DNA of 64,000 nt from Sphingobacterium hotanense. GTDB taxonomy: Bacteria > Bacteroidota > Bacteroidia > Sphingobacteriales > Sphingobacteriaceae. The position numbers and the translations under genes were made by a program. Under the pieces are notes generated by a model. It saw only the letters and a list, made by a program, of their open reading frames with translations, made no database searches and had not been told where the DNA came from. Below are positions 17,139 through 25,663 of this stretch, piece by piece (positions within the stretch are counted from its first letter, which is position 1; every line of letters starts with the position of its first letter). The stretch lies in NCBI RefSeq assembly GCF_008274825.1, contig NZ_CP030848.1:620001-684000 (forward strand), read 5' to 3'.

Positions 17139-19601
17139 TTAGAACCTAATATTCAATCCTAACATAAAATTAGTCTCTGCCTGTGGGTAGTAAAAATTAT
17201 AGTAATCTCGCGTTCCTTTGCTTTCAAACTTCTGCCCCCAAGTGTAACCAGTTGTCTCGTACTTGCTGTTGAAGATGTTGTTCACCGTCAAATTCAAGTC
17301 GATACGCTCGATTCCTAATGCTGAAAAGCTATAAATACCCTGAATATTGTTCACAAAGGAAGGATCGATACTACGTTCCTTTGCTCCGCTATTGTCCAAG
17401 TAGAGTCTAGAAACATATTTGCTCAACAAACTAAAAGATAAAGCATCCGTAGGTTTGTATGTGAAGATATTCGATAGAACAGCTGCAGGTGACTTCGCAA
17501 TTGTAGTCGATTTATAGAAAATCTCTTCCTCGCCGACATAATTCCAATCGTTCTCATTATCATAGACCAGAATTTTCTCCGTGAAGTTCTTGATCTTATT
17601 CTGACTCAATGCTGCGGTCACTCCCCAAACGAACTGTGAATTAATATTCCAGGCAGCATCCAATTCAAAACCAATCCGATAACTATCCTCCACGTTCTGG
17701 CGCAATGCCGCTCCGACATCATTAAGTGCTCCAGTAGGAATCAACTGATTCTTGTAAAACATCCCATATACATTCGCGCCAATATTGAACTGCTGATCTC
17801 TAAAGCGATAACCCGCCTCTACATTCTGCATTTGTTCCGGCTTCGGGAATTCATTCAATGGGTTCTCTACGTAGTCCGAACGCTTTGGCTCTTTGCTCGC
17901 AAAAGCATAGGATGCATAAAGATTACTGTTCGAATTGATGAAGTAGGTCGCTCCAACCTTCGGATTAAAGAAGTTGAGCTTGTCTTTGAAATAAAGATGT
18001 TTTACTTTATCATCGTCCCCTTCTCCTAAGTAGTAAATATTTCTGTACTGCAAATCCACGTTAAACAACCAATCATCCAATCGATAATCGGCCTTCACAA
18101 AGAAATTGAAGTCGTTTTTATCGGCCTCATTGTAATAATAACGATCGCCTAAATTACTGTCTGATGCATACCGCGCCCAAATAACCTCGCCATAATGCTT
18201 CCCTCGATATTGATTATATGCACCGCCAAAGATGAAACTCAGGTTGCTGTTCGCTCTGTAGTTTGCAGAATAGGTCGCCCCATAGAAGTGATTGTCTAAC
18301 CAGCGACGGCGAATGAGGTCTGATCGGCTGATCGTATCTTGCCCATGAAAGAGCGTGTCCATGCCGTAACGAATCATTTTATCGTTCGGACGGAATTCCT
18401 CATAGAAGCCTGCGCCACGCGTATAATGCAACGCTGCATTGAGATTCAGTTTGTCGCTCGCTTCAAACGTGTATTGCAAATGGGCATGCGTTTGCGTGTA
18501 ATTATCGGTTTGATTGTCATACGTATAATAATTAAACTTTCGGCCTTCCTCTTTCAAACGGTTGACTTCTTCGGGGCTGTACAATTCCATCGCCGCAGCA
18601 TATTCGTTCAGTCTACTGTAGTCTCCGGTAATCAAAGGCTCCGGCGTACCATACCATGACTGATAGGTCTTTTCTTTTCCAGAAAAAACTGTGGCTTTTA
18701 GAATGTGCTTGTCGGTGTACAATCCTCCATCAACATAGAAAGACTTTAAATCTGAGCTTGCCCGATTTATATAGCCGTCAGACGCTACGCGAGATAATCT
18801 TGCATTGAAAGCATATTTATTATTAATTAATCCCGAACCTACTTTTAAAGTGTTCTTCCAGGAGTTGTACGACCCGATGGAGTTATTCAATTCCGCATAT
18901 GGCTCCACTTCAAGCGCATCCGTCTGAATATTTAGAGAAGCACCGAAGGCGCCTGCTCCATTGGTGGAAGTACCGATACCACGCTGTACCTGGATACTTT
19001 GCACAGAAGAAGCAAAATCCGGAAGATTCACAAAGAAACTGCCCATGCTCTCTGCATCATTTAAGGGTATACCGTTTAGGGTGATATTGATACGTTCGTT
19101 GTCCGATCCACGTACCGTCATGCTCGTATAGCCAATTCCAGCGCCCGCGTCTGAGCTAACAACAACCCCCGGAGTTTGATTGATCAGGAAAGGAATATCC
19201 TGGCCCAAGTTGTTCTTGCGGATTTCTTCCTTATCAATGTTCTTATAAGTTGTTGCTGCGTTTTCTTTTGCGCGAGTTGCCGTTACGAAAACCTCCTCAG
19301 TTACGAATGAACTTTCTTTTAGTTGAACATTCAAACTGGTTTGCTCGCTTGGATTAATCTGTATAGAATAATTTTGATATCCAAGAAATGTTACCTGTAA
19401 TAAATAATTTTTTGTAGCTAAATTACTAAAAACAAACAGCCCATTTTGGTCTGTTTTACCCGTTTCCGAAGCTAATTTTACCGTAGCTCCCGCTAGTGGT
19501 TCTTGGTCTTTGTTACTGACTTTTACTGTCAATGCATGTTGCGCAAAACCCAACATGATCAGGTGGCAAAAGGCAACTGTCGCCCATACCTTTTTTAACA
19601 T
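17139..19601 (-). CDS. TonB-dependent outer-membrane receptor under TPP riboswitch control, probable thiamine transporter
   Basis: An 820-residue outer-membrane transporter. A signal peptide (MLKKVWATVAF...GFAQ) is followed by a carboxypeptidase-regulatory-like domain (about 25-100), a TonB box region (EEVFVTATR), the plug domain with GIGYTSMTVRGSDNERINITLNG split over about 150-190, and the beta-barrel to the C-terminus, ending in F as such barrels do. Start is ATG 19601; the in-frame GTG 19634 sits in a leader hairpin. A TPP riboswitch lies directly upstream, so expression should fall when thiamine pyrophosphate is plentiful. Thiamine or a precursor is the likely cargo. No pnuT or thi gene is adjacent. 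Confidence 0.88.
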   Translation of the reverse strand: MLKKVWATVAFCHLIMLGFAQHALTVKVSNKDQEPLAGATVKLASETGKTDQNGLFVFSNLATKNYLLQVTFLGYQNYSIQINPSEQTSLNVQLKESSFVTEEVFVTATRAKENAATTYKNIDKEEIRKNNLGQDIPFLINQTPGVVVSSDAGAGIGYTSMTVRGSDNERINITLNGIPLNDAESMGSFFVNLPDFASSVQSIQVQRGIGTSTNGAGAFGASLNIQTDALEVEPYAELNNSIGSYNSWKNTLKVGSGLINNKYAFNARLSRVASDGYINRASSDLKSFYVDGGLYTDKHILKATVFSGKEKTYQSWYGTPEPLITGDYSRLNEYAAAMELYSPEEVNRLKEEGRKFNYYTYDNQTDNYTQTHAHLQYTFEASDKLNLNAALHYTRGAGFYEEFRPNDKMIRYGMDTLFHGQDTISRSDLIRRRWLDNHFYGATYSANYRANSNLSFIFGGAYNQYRGKHYGEVIWARYASDSNLGDRYYYNEADKNDFNFFVKADYRLDDWLFNVDLQYRNIYYLGEGDDDKVKHLYFKDKLNFFNPKVGATYFINSNSNLYASYAFASKEPKRSDYVENPLNEFPKPEQMQNVEAGYRFRDQQFNIGANVYGMFYKNQLIPTGALNDVGAALRQNVEDSYRIGFELDAAWNINSQFVWGVTAALSQNKIKNFTEKILVYDNENDWNYVGEEEIFYKSTTIAKSPAAVLSNIFTYKPTDALSFSLLSKYVSRLYLDNSGAKERSIDPSFVNNIQGIYSFSALGIERIDLNLTVNNIFNSKYETTGYTWGQKFESKGTRDYYNFYYPQAETNFMLGLNIRF

Positions 19602-19633
19602 AATGTTTGTTTGTGTAAATGAGTTAAACTTCA

Positions 19634-19660
19634 CTATTGCAAGGGGTTACAATAGCCCTT
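19634..19660 (-). promoter_or_regulatory. Two mutually exclusive hairpins between riboswitch and gene (possible expression platform)
   Basis: CTATTG (19634-19639) can pair with CAATAG (19650-19655), and AAGGG (19641-19645) can pair with CCCTT (19656-19660). The two stems interlock and cannot form as simple hairpins together. They lie between the TPP aptamer and the start codon, where a switch would be expected. There is no clear T-run, so control of translation is more likely than termination. Confidence 0.4.
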
Positions 19661-19674
19661 ATTTAACCGCCCAC

Positions 19675-19782
19675 TCCCTACGCTGGCATTATCCAGATCA
19701 GGTACGCACTGCCTTTATCAGAGCCGTGCTGGGTATAATCTCAGCCTTTATTTGTGTTGTCGAACAACAAGGCACCCCTATT
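19675..19782 (-). ncRNA. TPP riboswitch (THI element)
   Basis: Read on the minus strand, the conserved aptamer pieces appear in order: TAGGGGTGCC, then GCTGAGATTATACCC, then ACCTGATCTGGATAATGCC and AGCGTAGGGA. These are the hallmark pyrimidine- and pyrophosphate-sensor regions of the thi-box. The 5' and 3' ends (TAGGGGTG... and ...CGTAGGGA) can close the P1 region. A variable P3 arm (CTTGTTGTTCGACAACA) is included. It precedes the TonB-dependent receptor gene. Confidence 0.96.
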
Positions 19783-19790
19783 TGATGGTA

Positions 19791-19821
19791 CAAAATTAAC
19801 CTTTTAATACCTTTAAACAAA
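19791..19821 (-). promoter_or_regulatory. Promoter of the TPP riboswitch/TonB receptor transcript
   Basis: TTTG (19818-19821) is separated from TAATTTTG (19791-19798) by 19 bases, a full match to the Bacteroidota promoter. Transcription should begin near 19784, within a few bases of the first aptamer nucleotide. Confidence 0.75.
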
Positions 19822-19957
19822 ATCGATCCTTTACTGTAACAAATTTGTAATTATTGTTTTATTAGTTAACATTTGTTGAAATTTTTGTAAATTTACTGTT
19901 ATATAACCCTCCGGGGGTGGATTACGCTAACTTTAACAAAACGGTTTTAAAAAATTT

Positions 19958-21121
19958 ATGAAGTATTATGCTGCTGATATTGTATTTCCAGTAACTGGCC
20001 CTGCAATAAAAAAAGGGATCGTAGCAATGGACGACCATGGAACTATTAAAGGGATTTACAACCAAGGTGAAGTCGACGATTCAAAAGTAGAATTTCTGAA
20101 AGGAGCCCTAATTCCTGGCTTCGTAAATGCACACTGTCATCTTGAACTTTCGCATATGGAAGGCGTTGTCCCGCAACACACCGGATTACCACAGTTCTTA
20201 ATGAAGGTAATGACCGAACGTGGGGCGAAAGATAAGGCCGTTGACGAGGCTATGAAAGCTGCGGATAAAGCGATGTATGAAAATGGAATACAAGCTGTGG
20301 GTGACCACGCGAACTCCTCACTATCCGCTAAAGTGAAAGAAAATAGTCCGATGCTGTATCATACTTTTGTCGAGGTGATGGCATTATCTAATGACGATGT
20401 AGAGGCGCGGATTGATCAAGCAAAAGAAATTGAATTCCATTTCGATTACAAAAGATCTTCTATTACGCCGCATGCACCGTACTCATGCTCAAAAACCTTA
20501 TTCAAAACCTTTAAGAAAGCCGTTGGAGAAGATAATATCATCAGTATTCATAATCAAGAAAGTGATGAGGAAAACAAACTTTTTAGATATAATAAAGGCG
20601 AATTCCTAGACTTCTATGAGAAAATGAAACTTTCTGTGGATGGTTTCCGTGCGCAAGCTAGAAACTCGCTGCAGTCTTTCTTACCATATATTCCAACAAA
20701 GAATAAACTAATCTTAGTTCACAATACATACACTTCCATCAAAGATTTAGACTTCGTTGATCGCATGGGCAGAAAGGTATATTTCTGTTTGTGTCCAAAA
20801 GCAAATCTATACATCGAGAACAAGCTTCCTAAAGTGGAAAACTTCCTATTGGGAGGTCATGAAATCGTAATTGGTACGGATAGTTTGGCATCCAACACAT
20901 CGTTAGATATATTGGATGAACTAAAAGTACTTCATGCGGAATATCCACATCTTGATTTTAATGAAACTATCAAATGGGCTACTATTAACGGTGCGAAAGC
21001 ATTGAATATTGACCATGAATTAGGATCCTTAGAGGAAGGTAAAAAACCGGGTCTTGTTCTGTTAGAAGGCATGGAAAGCTTTAAACTAGATCAGAAAATT
21101 AAAGTTAAACGAATCCGATAG
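19958..21121 (+). CDS. Amidohydrolase-superfamily deaminase-like protein
   Basis: A 387-residue metal-dependent hydrolase of the cytosine deaminase / chlorohydrolase group (COG0402 type). The metal motif is NAHCHLELSHME (His-x-His near 60-62), followed by ITPHAPYSCS, ISIHNQESDEE, a VHNTY histidine and the terminal metal aspartate in IGTDSLASN. LSLEEGKKPGLVLL-like ends (LGSLEEGKKPGLVL) are typical of the family. The substrate is unknown; a purine, aminofutalosine or other amino-heterocycle deaminase are options. Acylphosphatase and a flippase follow on the same strand. Confidence 0.85.
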   Translation: MKYYAADIVFPVTGPAIKKGIVAMDDHGTIKGIYNQGEVDDSKVEFLKGALIPGFVNAHCHLELSHMEGVVPQHTGLPQFLMKVMTERGAKDKAVDEAMKAADKAMYENGIQAVGDHANSSLSAKVKENSPMLYHTFVEVMALSNDDVEARIDQAKEIEFHFDYKRSSITPHAPYSCSKTLFKTFKKAVGEDNIISIHNQESDEENKLFRYNKGEFLDFYEKMKLSVDGFRAQARNSLQSFLPYIPTKNKLILVHNTYTSIKDLDFVDRMGRKVYFCLCPKANLYIENKLPKVENFLLGGHEIVIGTDSLASNTSLDILDELKVLHAEYPHLDFNETIKWATINGAKALNIDHELGSLEEGKKPGLVLLEGMESFKLDQKIKVKRIR

Positions 21122-21153
21122 CTTTTTCTAATTCTTCTTTTACCTTTGTAACC

Positions 21154-21435
21154 ATGAAGCATTTGAATGTCTTGGTCAAAGGAAAAGTACAAGGGGTGTA
21201 CTTTCGTGCCTCTACGAAAGCGGTTGCTGATCAGTTAGGCGTAAAGGGGTTTGTATTAAATCAGCCTGACGGAACCGTCTATTTGGAGGCCGAAGGAGAT
21301 GCCATCGCCTTAGATTTACTGCTAGACTTTTGTGACGAAGGCCCAGCCGAGGCGGAAGTTACCGGTGTAGAGGTTACTGAGACAACAGAACTGAAACATT
21401 TCAAGAACTTCGAAGTCATAAAAAAAATTAAGTAA
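21154..21435 (+). CDS. acyP: Acylphosphatase
   Basis: A 93-residue protein of normal size that hydrolyses acyl phosphates. The catalytic loop GKVQGVYFRAST supplies the phosphate-binding Arg and GFVLNQPDGTV supplies the catalytic Asn. It starts 32 bases after the amidohydrolase, and the flippase start follows its stop by one base. Confidence 0.94.
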   Translation: MKHLNVLVKGKVQGVYFRASTKAVADQLGVKGFVLNQPDGTVYLEAEGDAIALDLLLDFCDEGPAEAEVTGVEVTETTELKHFKNFEVIKKIK

Positions 21436-21436
21436 G

Positions 21437-22924
21437 GTGTCGGTAGTAAAGAAATTTATAAGCGATACGGCGATATATGGTCTTACCACCATATTATCCC
21501 GTATGCTTAGTTTTTTAATGACCCCACTGCTGACAAAGAAGTTCGCGACAGCAGTGTACGGCGTTTTTACCAATCTATATGCCTACGCTTCCATGATCAA
21601 TGCGATCCTTGCATTTGGAATGGAAACCACCTTTTTCCGCTACCTGCAAAAGGTGGAAGGCGACAAGCAGAAAGTTTTTGATACCAGTTTCTTCGTTACG
21701 ATAATAAGTAGCGCTTTGTTCGTGCTCACCGTTCTGACCTTTGCCAACCCGATTGGCTATTGGTTGAGCAACGGGGAGAATGTTGCCGAATATGTCACCT
21801 TCGTAAAATATTTTGCTGTTATTCTTGCCGCAGACGCGCTTGCCGTGGTGCCCTTTGCTAAACTGCGTGCAGAAGGTAGACCCATCAAATATGGCGTTAT
21901 TAAGATCGCCAATATCCTGATCTACGTCTTTTTTATCTTGTTTTTCCTCTATTTCTTGCCTTATCTGACAGCGGAATATACCTTTTGGAAGGAGTTTGCT
22001 TCGGGTTGGTTTCGAGAAGGATGGCTAGGGAATGTTTTCATAGCAAACCTAATCGCATCCGTAGTTACCCTGGTGATGCTGATACCACAGATGATCAGTT
22101 TCAGATTCCGTGTGGATGGCGCGCTCATCAAGCAGATGTTAAGCTATACTTTTCCTATTCTGATTGCGAATATTTCCTTCATCATCAACGAGAATCTAGA
22201 TAAGATGATGCTGCCCCGTCTTATTCCTGGCGAAAGGGGAGATAGCGAATTGGGTATCTATGGAGCCGTGGCTAAAATTGCTGTATTCTTGAATCTATTT
22301 GTAACGGCTTTTCGTTTGGGCGCAGAGCCTTTTTTTTTCAGCTATTCGAAAAACGAAAACGCAAGGAAAACCTATGCCATGATCATGGAATATTTTATTA
22401 TTGCGATGTTGGTCGTAATGGTTGGTATCTGTGCTAATATTGACTGGTTAAAGCATTTCATTCCGAGCAAAGAAGGCGGTGAGCAAAACTACTGGTCGGG
22501 ACTGTTTATTGTTCCCGTATTGCTCCTAAACTACGTTTTGTTGGGTATTTACATGAATTTATCCGTATGGTATAAGCTGTCTGATCAGACGAGATATGCG
22601 CTTTATATTTCGGGTATCGGCGCATTGGCGACCATTATATTGAACTTTGCCCTAATTCCAACCTACTCTTATGTGGGCGCTGCTATATCTACTACGATTA
22701 CTTATTTACTGATGGTTACACTTTCCTATGTGTGGGGGCAAAAGAACTACAGTATACCTTATAATGTGAAGAAAATTGCAGGCTATATGCTTTTGGGGGT
22801 AGCCTTAGCGTTTGCAGCATTTCATCTGCACTTTTGGATCGGAAACGTCTTGTTTATCGTATTCCTCAGCATAGTAGCCTACTTGGAAAAGAATATGCTG
22901 TTGAAAGTGTTGCGCAGAAGGTAA
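21437..22924 (+). CDS. Oligosaccharide flippase-like membrane protein (MOP superfamily)
   Basis: A 495-residue integral membrane protein with about 12-14 hydrophobic segments spread over its whole length, beginning FISDTAIYGLTTILSRML. It resembles Wzx/polysaccharide biosynthesis flippases that move lipid-linked sugars across the inner membrane. It starts with GTG one base after the acyP stop, so translation is probably coupled. No glycosyltransferase is adjacent, and the cargo is unknown. Confidence 0.85.
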   Translation: MSVVKKFISDTAIYGLTTILSRMLSFLMTPLLTKKFATAVYGVFTNLYAYASMINAILAFGMETTFFRYLQKVEGDKQKVFDTSFFVTIISSALFVLTVLTFANPIGYWLSNGENVAEYVTFVKYFAVILAADALAVVPFAKLRAEGRPIKYGVIKIANILIYVFFILFFLYFLPYLTAEYTFWKEFASGWFREGWLGNVFIANLIASVVTLVMLIPQMISFRFRVDGALIKQMLSYTFPILIANISFIINENLDKMMLPRLIPGERGDSELGIYGAVAKIAVFLNLFVTAFRLGAEPFFFSYSKNENARKTYAMIMEYFIIAMLVVMVGICANIDWLKHFIPSKEGGEQNYWSGLFIVPVLLLNYVLLGIYMNLSVWYKLSDQTRYALYISGIGALATIILNFALIPTYSYVGAAISTTITYLLMVTLSYVWGQKNYSIPYNVKKIAGYMLLGVALAFAAFHLHFWIGNVLFIVFLSIVAYLEKNMLLKVLRRR

Positions 22925-23000
22925 CTGCAGAGAATCCACTTTTTGCTTGCTCAACTCGAACATTGCCAAAAGATTTCTTGGAAAAAGAATAGCAATAAAA

Positions 23001-23021
23001 AAGTCGCTTTTTAAGCGACTT
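23001..23021 (-). terminator. Terminator overlapping the 3' end of dusB
   Basis: AAGTCGCTT (23001-23009) and AAGCGACTT (23013-23021) form a 9-bp stem. On the minus strand the upstream arm is the last codons of dusB, and a T-run follows. It may also stop the convergent flippase transcript. Confidence 0.75.
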
Positions 23022-24006
23022 CCTCAGCAAAATTATGCTTTATTTCTTCTAAGACTTCGATGATTTCATCGTACTTCATCAGCTCCACCAGTCTCATTCT
23101 GTATTCTTTAAAATTAGGAATGCCTTTGAAATAGTTGGCATAATGCCTTCTCATTTCGAAGATGCCCGTTTTGTCGCCTTTCCATTCGATCGACTTCGTC
23201 AAGTGCGTGCGGCAAACTTCAACACGCTCGGCAACGGTAGGTCCATCCAGTCGCTCGCCTGTTTCGAAAAAGTGCTTCACCTCGCGGAAAATCCAAGGGT
23301 AACCAATGGATGCACGGCCGATCATAATACCATCCACCTCGTATTCCTGACGCCAAGCCGCTGCTTTATCGACTGAATCCACATCGCCATTCCCGAAAAT
23401 AGGAATCTTGATGCGCGGATTGCGTTTCACATCGCGAATCATAGACCAGTCTGCCTGTCCTTTATACATCTGCGCGCGCGTTCTACCGTGGATAGATAAG
23501 GCTTTAATACCGATATCCTGAAGACGCTCTGCAACTTCATACACATTCTTTGTACTATCGTCCCAACCTAAGCGTGTTTTTACAGTAACGGGAAGATGTG
23601 TAGCCTCAACAACTGCTTTGGTCATCGCTACCATCTTATCAATATCTTGCAATAAACTAGCGCCAGCACCACGACAGGCTACGTTCTTTACCGGACATCC
23701 ATAGTTGATATCGATTAAATCCGGATTAGCCGCCGAACAGATCTCTGCAGATTGACGCATATGCTCAATATCAGATCCGAAGATCTGAATCCCGATAGGG
23801 CGCTCATACTCGAAAATATCCAACTTCTGTCTCGATTTCGCTGCATCACGAATCAATCCCTCCGAAGAGATGAATTCCGTGTACATCATATCAACCCCAT
23901 TTTGTTTACACACAAAGCGGAACGGTGGATCACTCACATCTTCCATCGGAGCTAGCAACAATGGAAACTCCCCTAAATCAATATGTTCACCAATCTTTAC
24001 TGACAT
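23011..24006 (-). CDS. dusB: tRNA-dihydrouridine synthase (DusB type)
   Basis: A 331-residue FMN enzyme that reduces uridines in tRNA. LAPMEDVSDPPFR at the N-terminus binds FMN, INYGCPVKNVACRGAGASLL carries the catalytic cysteine, TVKTRLGWDD and IHGRTRAQMYKG follow, and GNGDV and MIGRASIGYPWIF complete the barrel. C-terminal helical domain binds tRNA. A -7 box lies about 20 bases upstream, so the leader is very short. Confidence 0.93.
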   Translation of the reverse strand: MSVKIGEHIDLGEFPLLLAPMEDVSDPPFRFVCKQNGVDMMYTEFISSEGLIRDAAKSRQKLDIFEYERPIGIQIFGSDIEHMRQSAEICSAANPDLIDINYGCPVKNVACRGAGASLLQDIDKMVAMTKAVVEATHLPVTVKTRLGWDDSTKNVYEVAERLQDIGIKALSIHGRTRAQMYKGQADWSMIRDVKRNPRIKIPIFGNGDVDSVDKAAAWRQEYEVDGIMIGRASIGYPWIFREVKHFFETGERLDGPTVAERVEVCRTHLTKSIEWKGDKTGIFEMRRHYANYFKGIPNFKEYRMRLVELMKYDEIIEVLEEIKHNFAEEVA

Positions 24007-24024
24007 GCTTGTTGAAAATTTTTA

Positions 24025-24032
24025 CAAAGGTA
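24025..24032 (-). promoter_or_regulatory. Candidate -7 box of dusB
   Basis: TACCTTTG on the minus strand fits TAnnTTTG. The closest TTG upstream is 22 bases away, longer than the usual 19-20. Predicted leader about 12 bases. Confidence 0.45.
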
Positions 24033-24136
24033 AGCAAAATTCTTATTTCCTTGCCAAACTGCCCTCGAGTGGCATAGATGGGAGATTCAGCTGACAATCA
24101 CTTTCTTCAAAAACGATGTCGGTCCTGGACATGCTC

Positions 24137-24245
24137 GACACAGAACCCTTTCAAACCCAATACAGACCCAATACAAACCCCTTTCAAAAGCGCTTCGACA
24201 GGGGTTTATATGGGGTTTCAAAAGGCTCAAGATAGGATCTGTGTC
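24137..24245. repeat. Palindromic intergenic repeat with internal tandem 11-mers
   Basis: An outer 8-bp inverted repeat, GACACAGA (24137-24144) and TCTGTGTC (24238-24245), encloses further complementary material (ACCCTTTCAAACCC against GGGGTTTCAAAAGG; AAACCCC against GGGGTTT). Inside is a tandem pair ACCCAATACAG/ACCCAATACAA (24155-24176). The 10-mer GACCCAATAC also starts the large hairpin at 61822. No coding sequence. Likely a REP-like or small mobile palindrome between trpC and dusB. Confidence 0.6.
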
Positions 24246-24259
24246 CTAGCACATATAAA

Positions 24260-25051
24260 CTAGTCTTTATTCACTTTGTCTGTAAATTCCTGAATAGCCA
24301 ACATCGGGTTTTCTGTTTTCATAAAGTTTTCGCCGATCAGAAATGCCTGAAACCCTGCTTTCTTCAATTCGTTGATGGTTTGAGGGTCTGAAATTCCACT
24401 TTCGGAAACCTTGATGTATCGGTTCGGGATTTTGTTTACAAGATTATAGGAGTGGTCCAGCGAAACGACAAAGTCTTTCAGATTGCGGTTATTTACGCCA
24501 ATGGCGTCGATCGTATCAAATAGACTTTTGTTTAATTCTTCTTCATTATGCACTTCCAAAAGTACATTTAGACCGAGTGATTTTGCATAGCTGGAGAGGC
24601 TTACGATCTCCTCGTTGCTTAAACAAGCTGCTATCAATAGGATGATATCGGCGCCGTAAGCTTTTGCTTCAGTAATCTGGTATTCGTCTACGATAAATTC
24701 CTTGCGCAATAACGGGATTTGCAGAACCTCGCGTGCTTCCGTCAAATCTTTTAGATCGCCTTGAAAGAAATCTTTGTCGGTTAATACGGAGATCGCTGAT
24801 GCTCCAGCTTCTTGGTAGCCTTTAACAACTTCCTGTACCGAATCGCGCCCGTTTATCAAACCCTTAGATGGGGATGCGCGCTTGTATTCGGCAATAATTC
24901 CCGATCGCTCTGGGTGTAAAATAGACTCGCGAAGGTTGTAGCATTCTCTTTGAAATAGCGGATAGGATTTTAGCTCTTCGCTGGATACATTCGCTTTTGC
25001 TTCGGCAACTTCCTCTCTTTTGCGTTCAACTATTGTATCTAATATCGTCAT
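24260..25051 (-). CDS. trpC: Indole-3-glycerol phosphate synthase
   Basis: A 263-residue TIM-barrel enzyme that converts CdRP to indole-3-glycerol phosphate. Signature stretches are IIAEYKRASPSKG (catalytic Lys), LRKEFIVDEYQ (catalytic Lys), LLEVHNEEEL, GVNNRNLK and SESGIS. Last gene of the attenuated trpE-trpG-trpC unit. The usual trpD between trpG and trpC is missing, with only 38 bases separating the two. Confidence 0.96.
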   Translation of the reverse strand: MTILDTIVERKREEVAEAKANVSSEELKSYPLFQRECYNLRESILHPERSGIIAEYKRASPSKGLINGRDSVQEVVKGYQEAGASAISVLTDKDFFQGDLKDLTEAREVLQIPLLRKEFIVDEYQITEAKAYGADIILLIAACLSNEEIVSLSSYAKSLGLNVLLEVHNEEELNKSLFDTIDAIGVNNRNLKDFVVSLDHSYNLVNKIPNRYIKVSESGISDPQTINELKKAGFQAFLIGENFMKTENPMLAIQEFTDKVNKD

Positions 25052-25089
25052 GATGTATTCTGCTGATGATTGTTTTGGTTTATGATGGG

Positions 25090-25662
25090 TTAATCCTTTA
25101 ACCAGTTTTCAATTAAGATTTTACCATTGTCGGTCAAGATTGATTCCGGGTGAAATTGCATTCCTCTCACATCATATTCTTTATGCGATAATGCCATGAT
25201 GACACCGGAAGGATCAACAGCTGTAATTTTTAACGATTCGGGTAAAGTTTTATCCTCTACCGCCCAGGAATGGTATCTTCCAATTTTTGAATCGGACGGG
25301 AAATTCTGAAATAATTTTTCCTCAGGGTCTGTGATGTGTATGCTTGTCGCAACACCATGTAAAGGCTTCGGCATATTGTACAGCGTGCCGCCGAAAACTT
25401 CGGCAATGGCCTGCTGCCCTAGGCAAATTCCAAGAATGCTTTTGCTGGGCGCGTAGGTGCGGATGACATCCATCAATAGACCGGCTTCCTCAGGGATGCC
25501 CGGCCCAGGCGATAATAATATTTTGTCGTATTGTTCGACGTCTGCAAGTTCAAACTTGTCGTTGCGAACGACCACGTAAGCTGTGTTCAATTCCTGTAGA
25601 AGGTGAACGAGATTATAGGTGAATGAATCGTAATTGTCGATTACTAAAACTGGCTTGCTCAT
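25090..25662 (-). CDS. trpG: Anthranilate synthase component II (glutamine amidotransferase)
   Basis: A 190-residue class I amidotransferase that supplies ammonia to TrpE. Oxyanion motif LSPGPGIP, nucleophile Cys in GICLGQQAI, and His-Glu of the triad in GMQFHPESIL are all present. It begins one base after the trpE stop, so translation is coupled. It could also serve PabB for folate synthesis, since trpG products are shared in many bacteria. Confidence 0.95.
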   Translation of the reverse strand: MSKPVLVIDNYDSFTYNLVHLLQELNTAYVVVRNDKFELADVEQYDKILLSPGPGIPEEAGLLMDVIRTYAPSKSILGICLGQQAIAEVFGGTLYNMPKPLHGVATSIHITDPEEKLFQNFPSDSKIGRYHSWAVEDKTLPESLKITAVDPSGVIMALSHKEYDVRGMQFHPESILTDNGKILIENWLKD

Positions 25663-25663
25663 G

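Noticed and set aside
24137..24245. Possible terminator of trpC
   Set aside because: It is long and complex and lacks a T-run after the stem on the minus strand; a repeat element explains it better.
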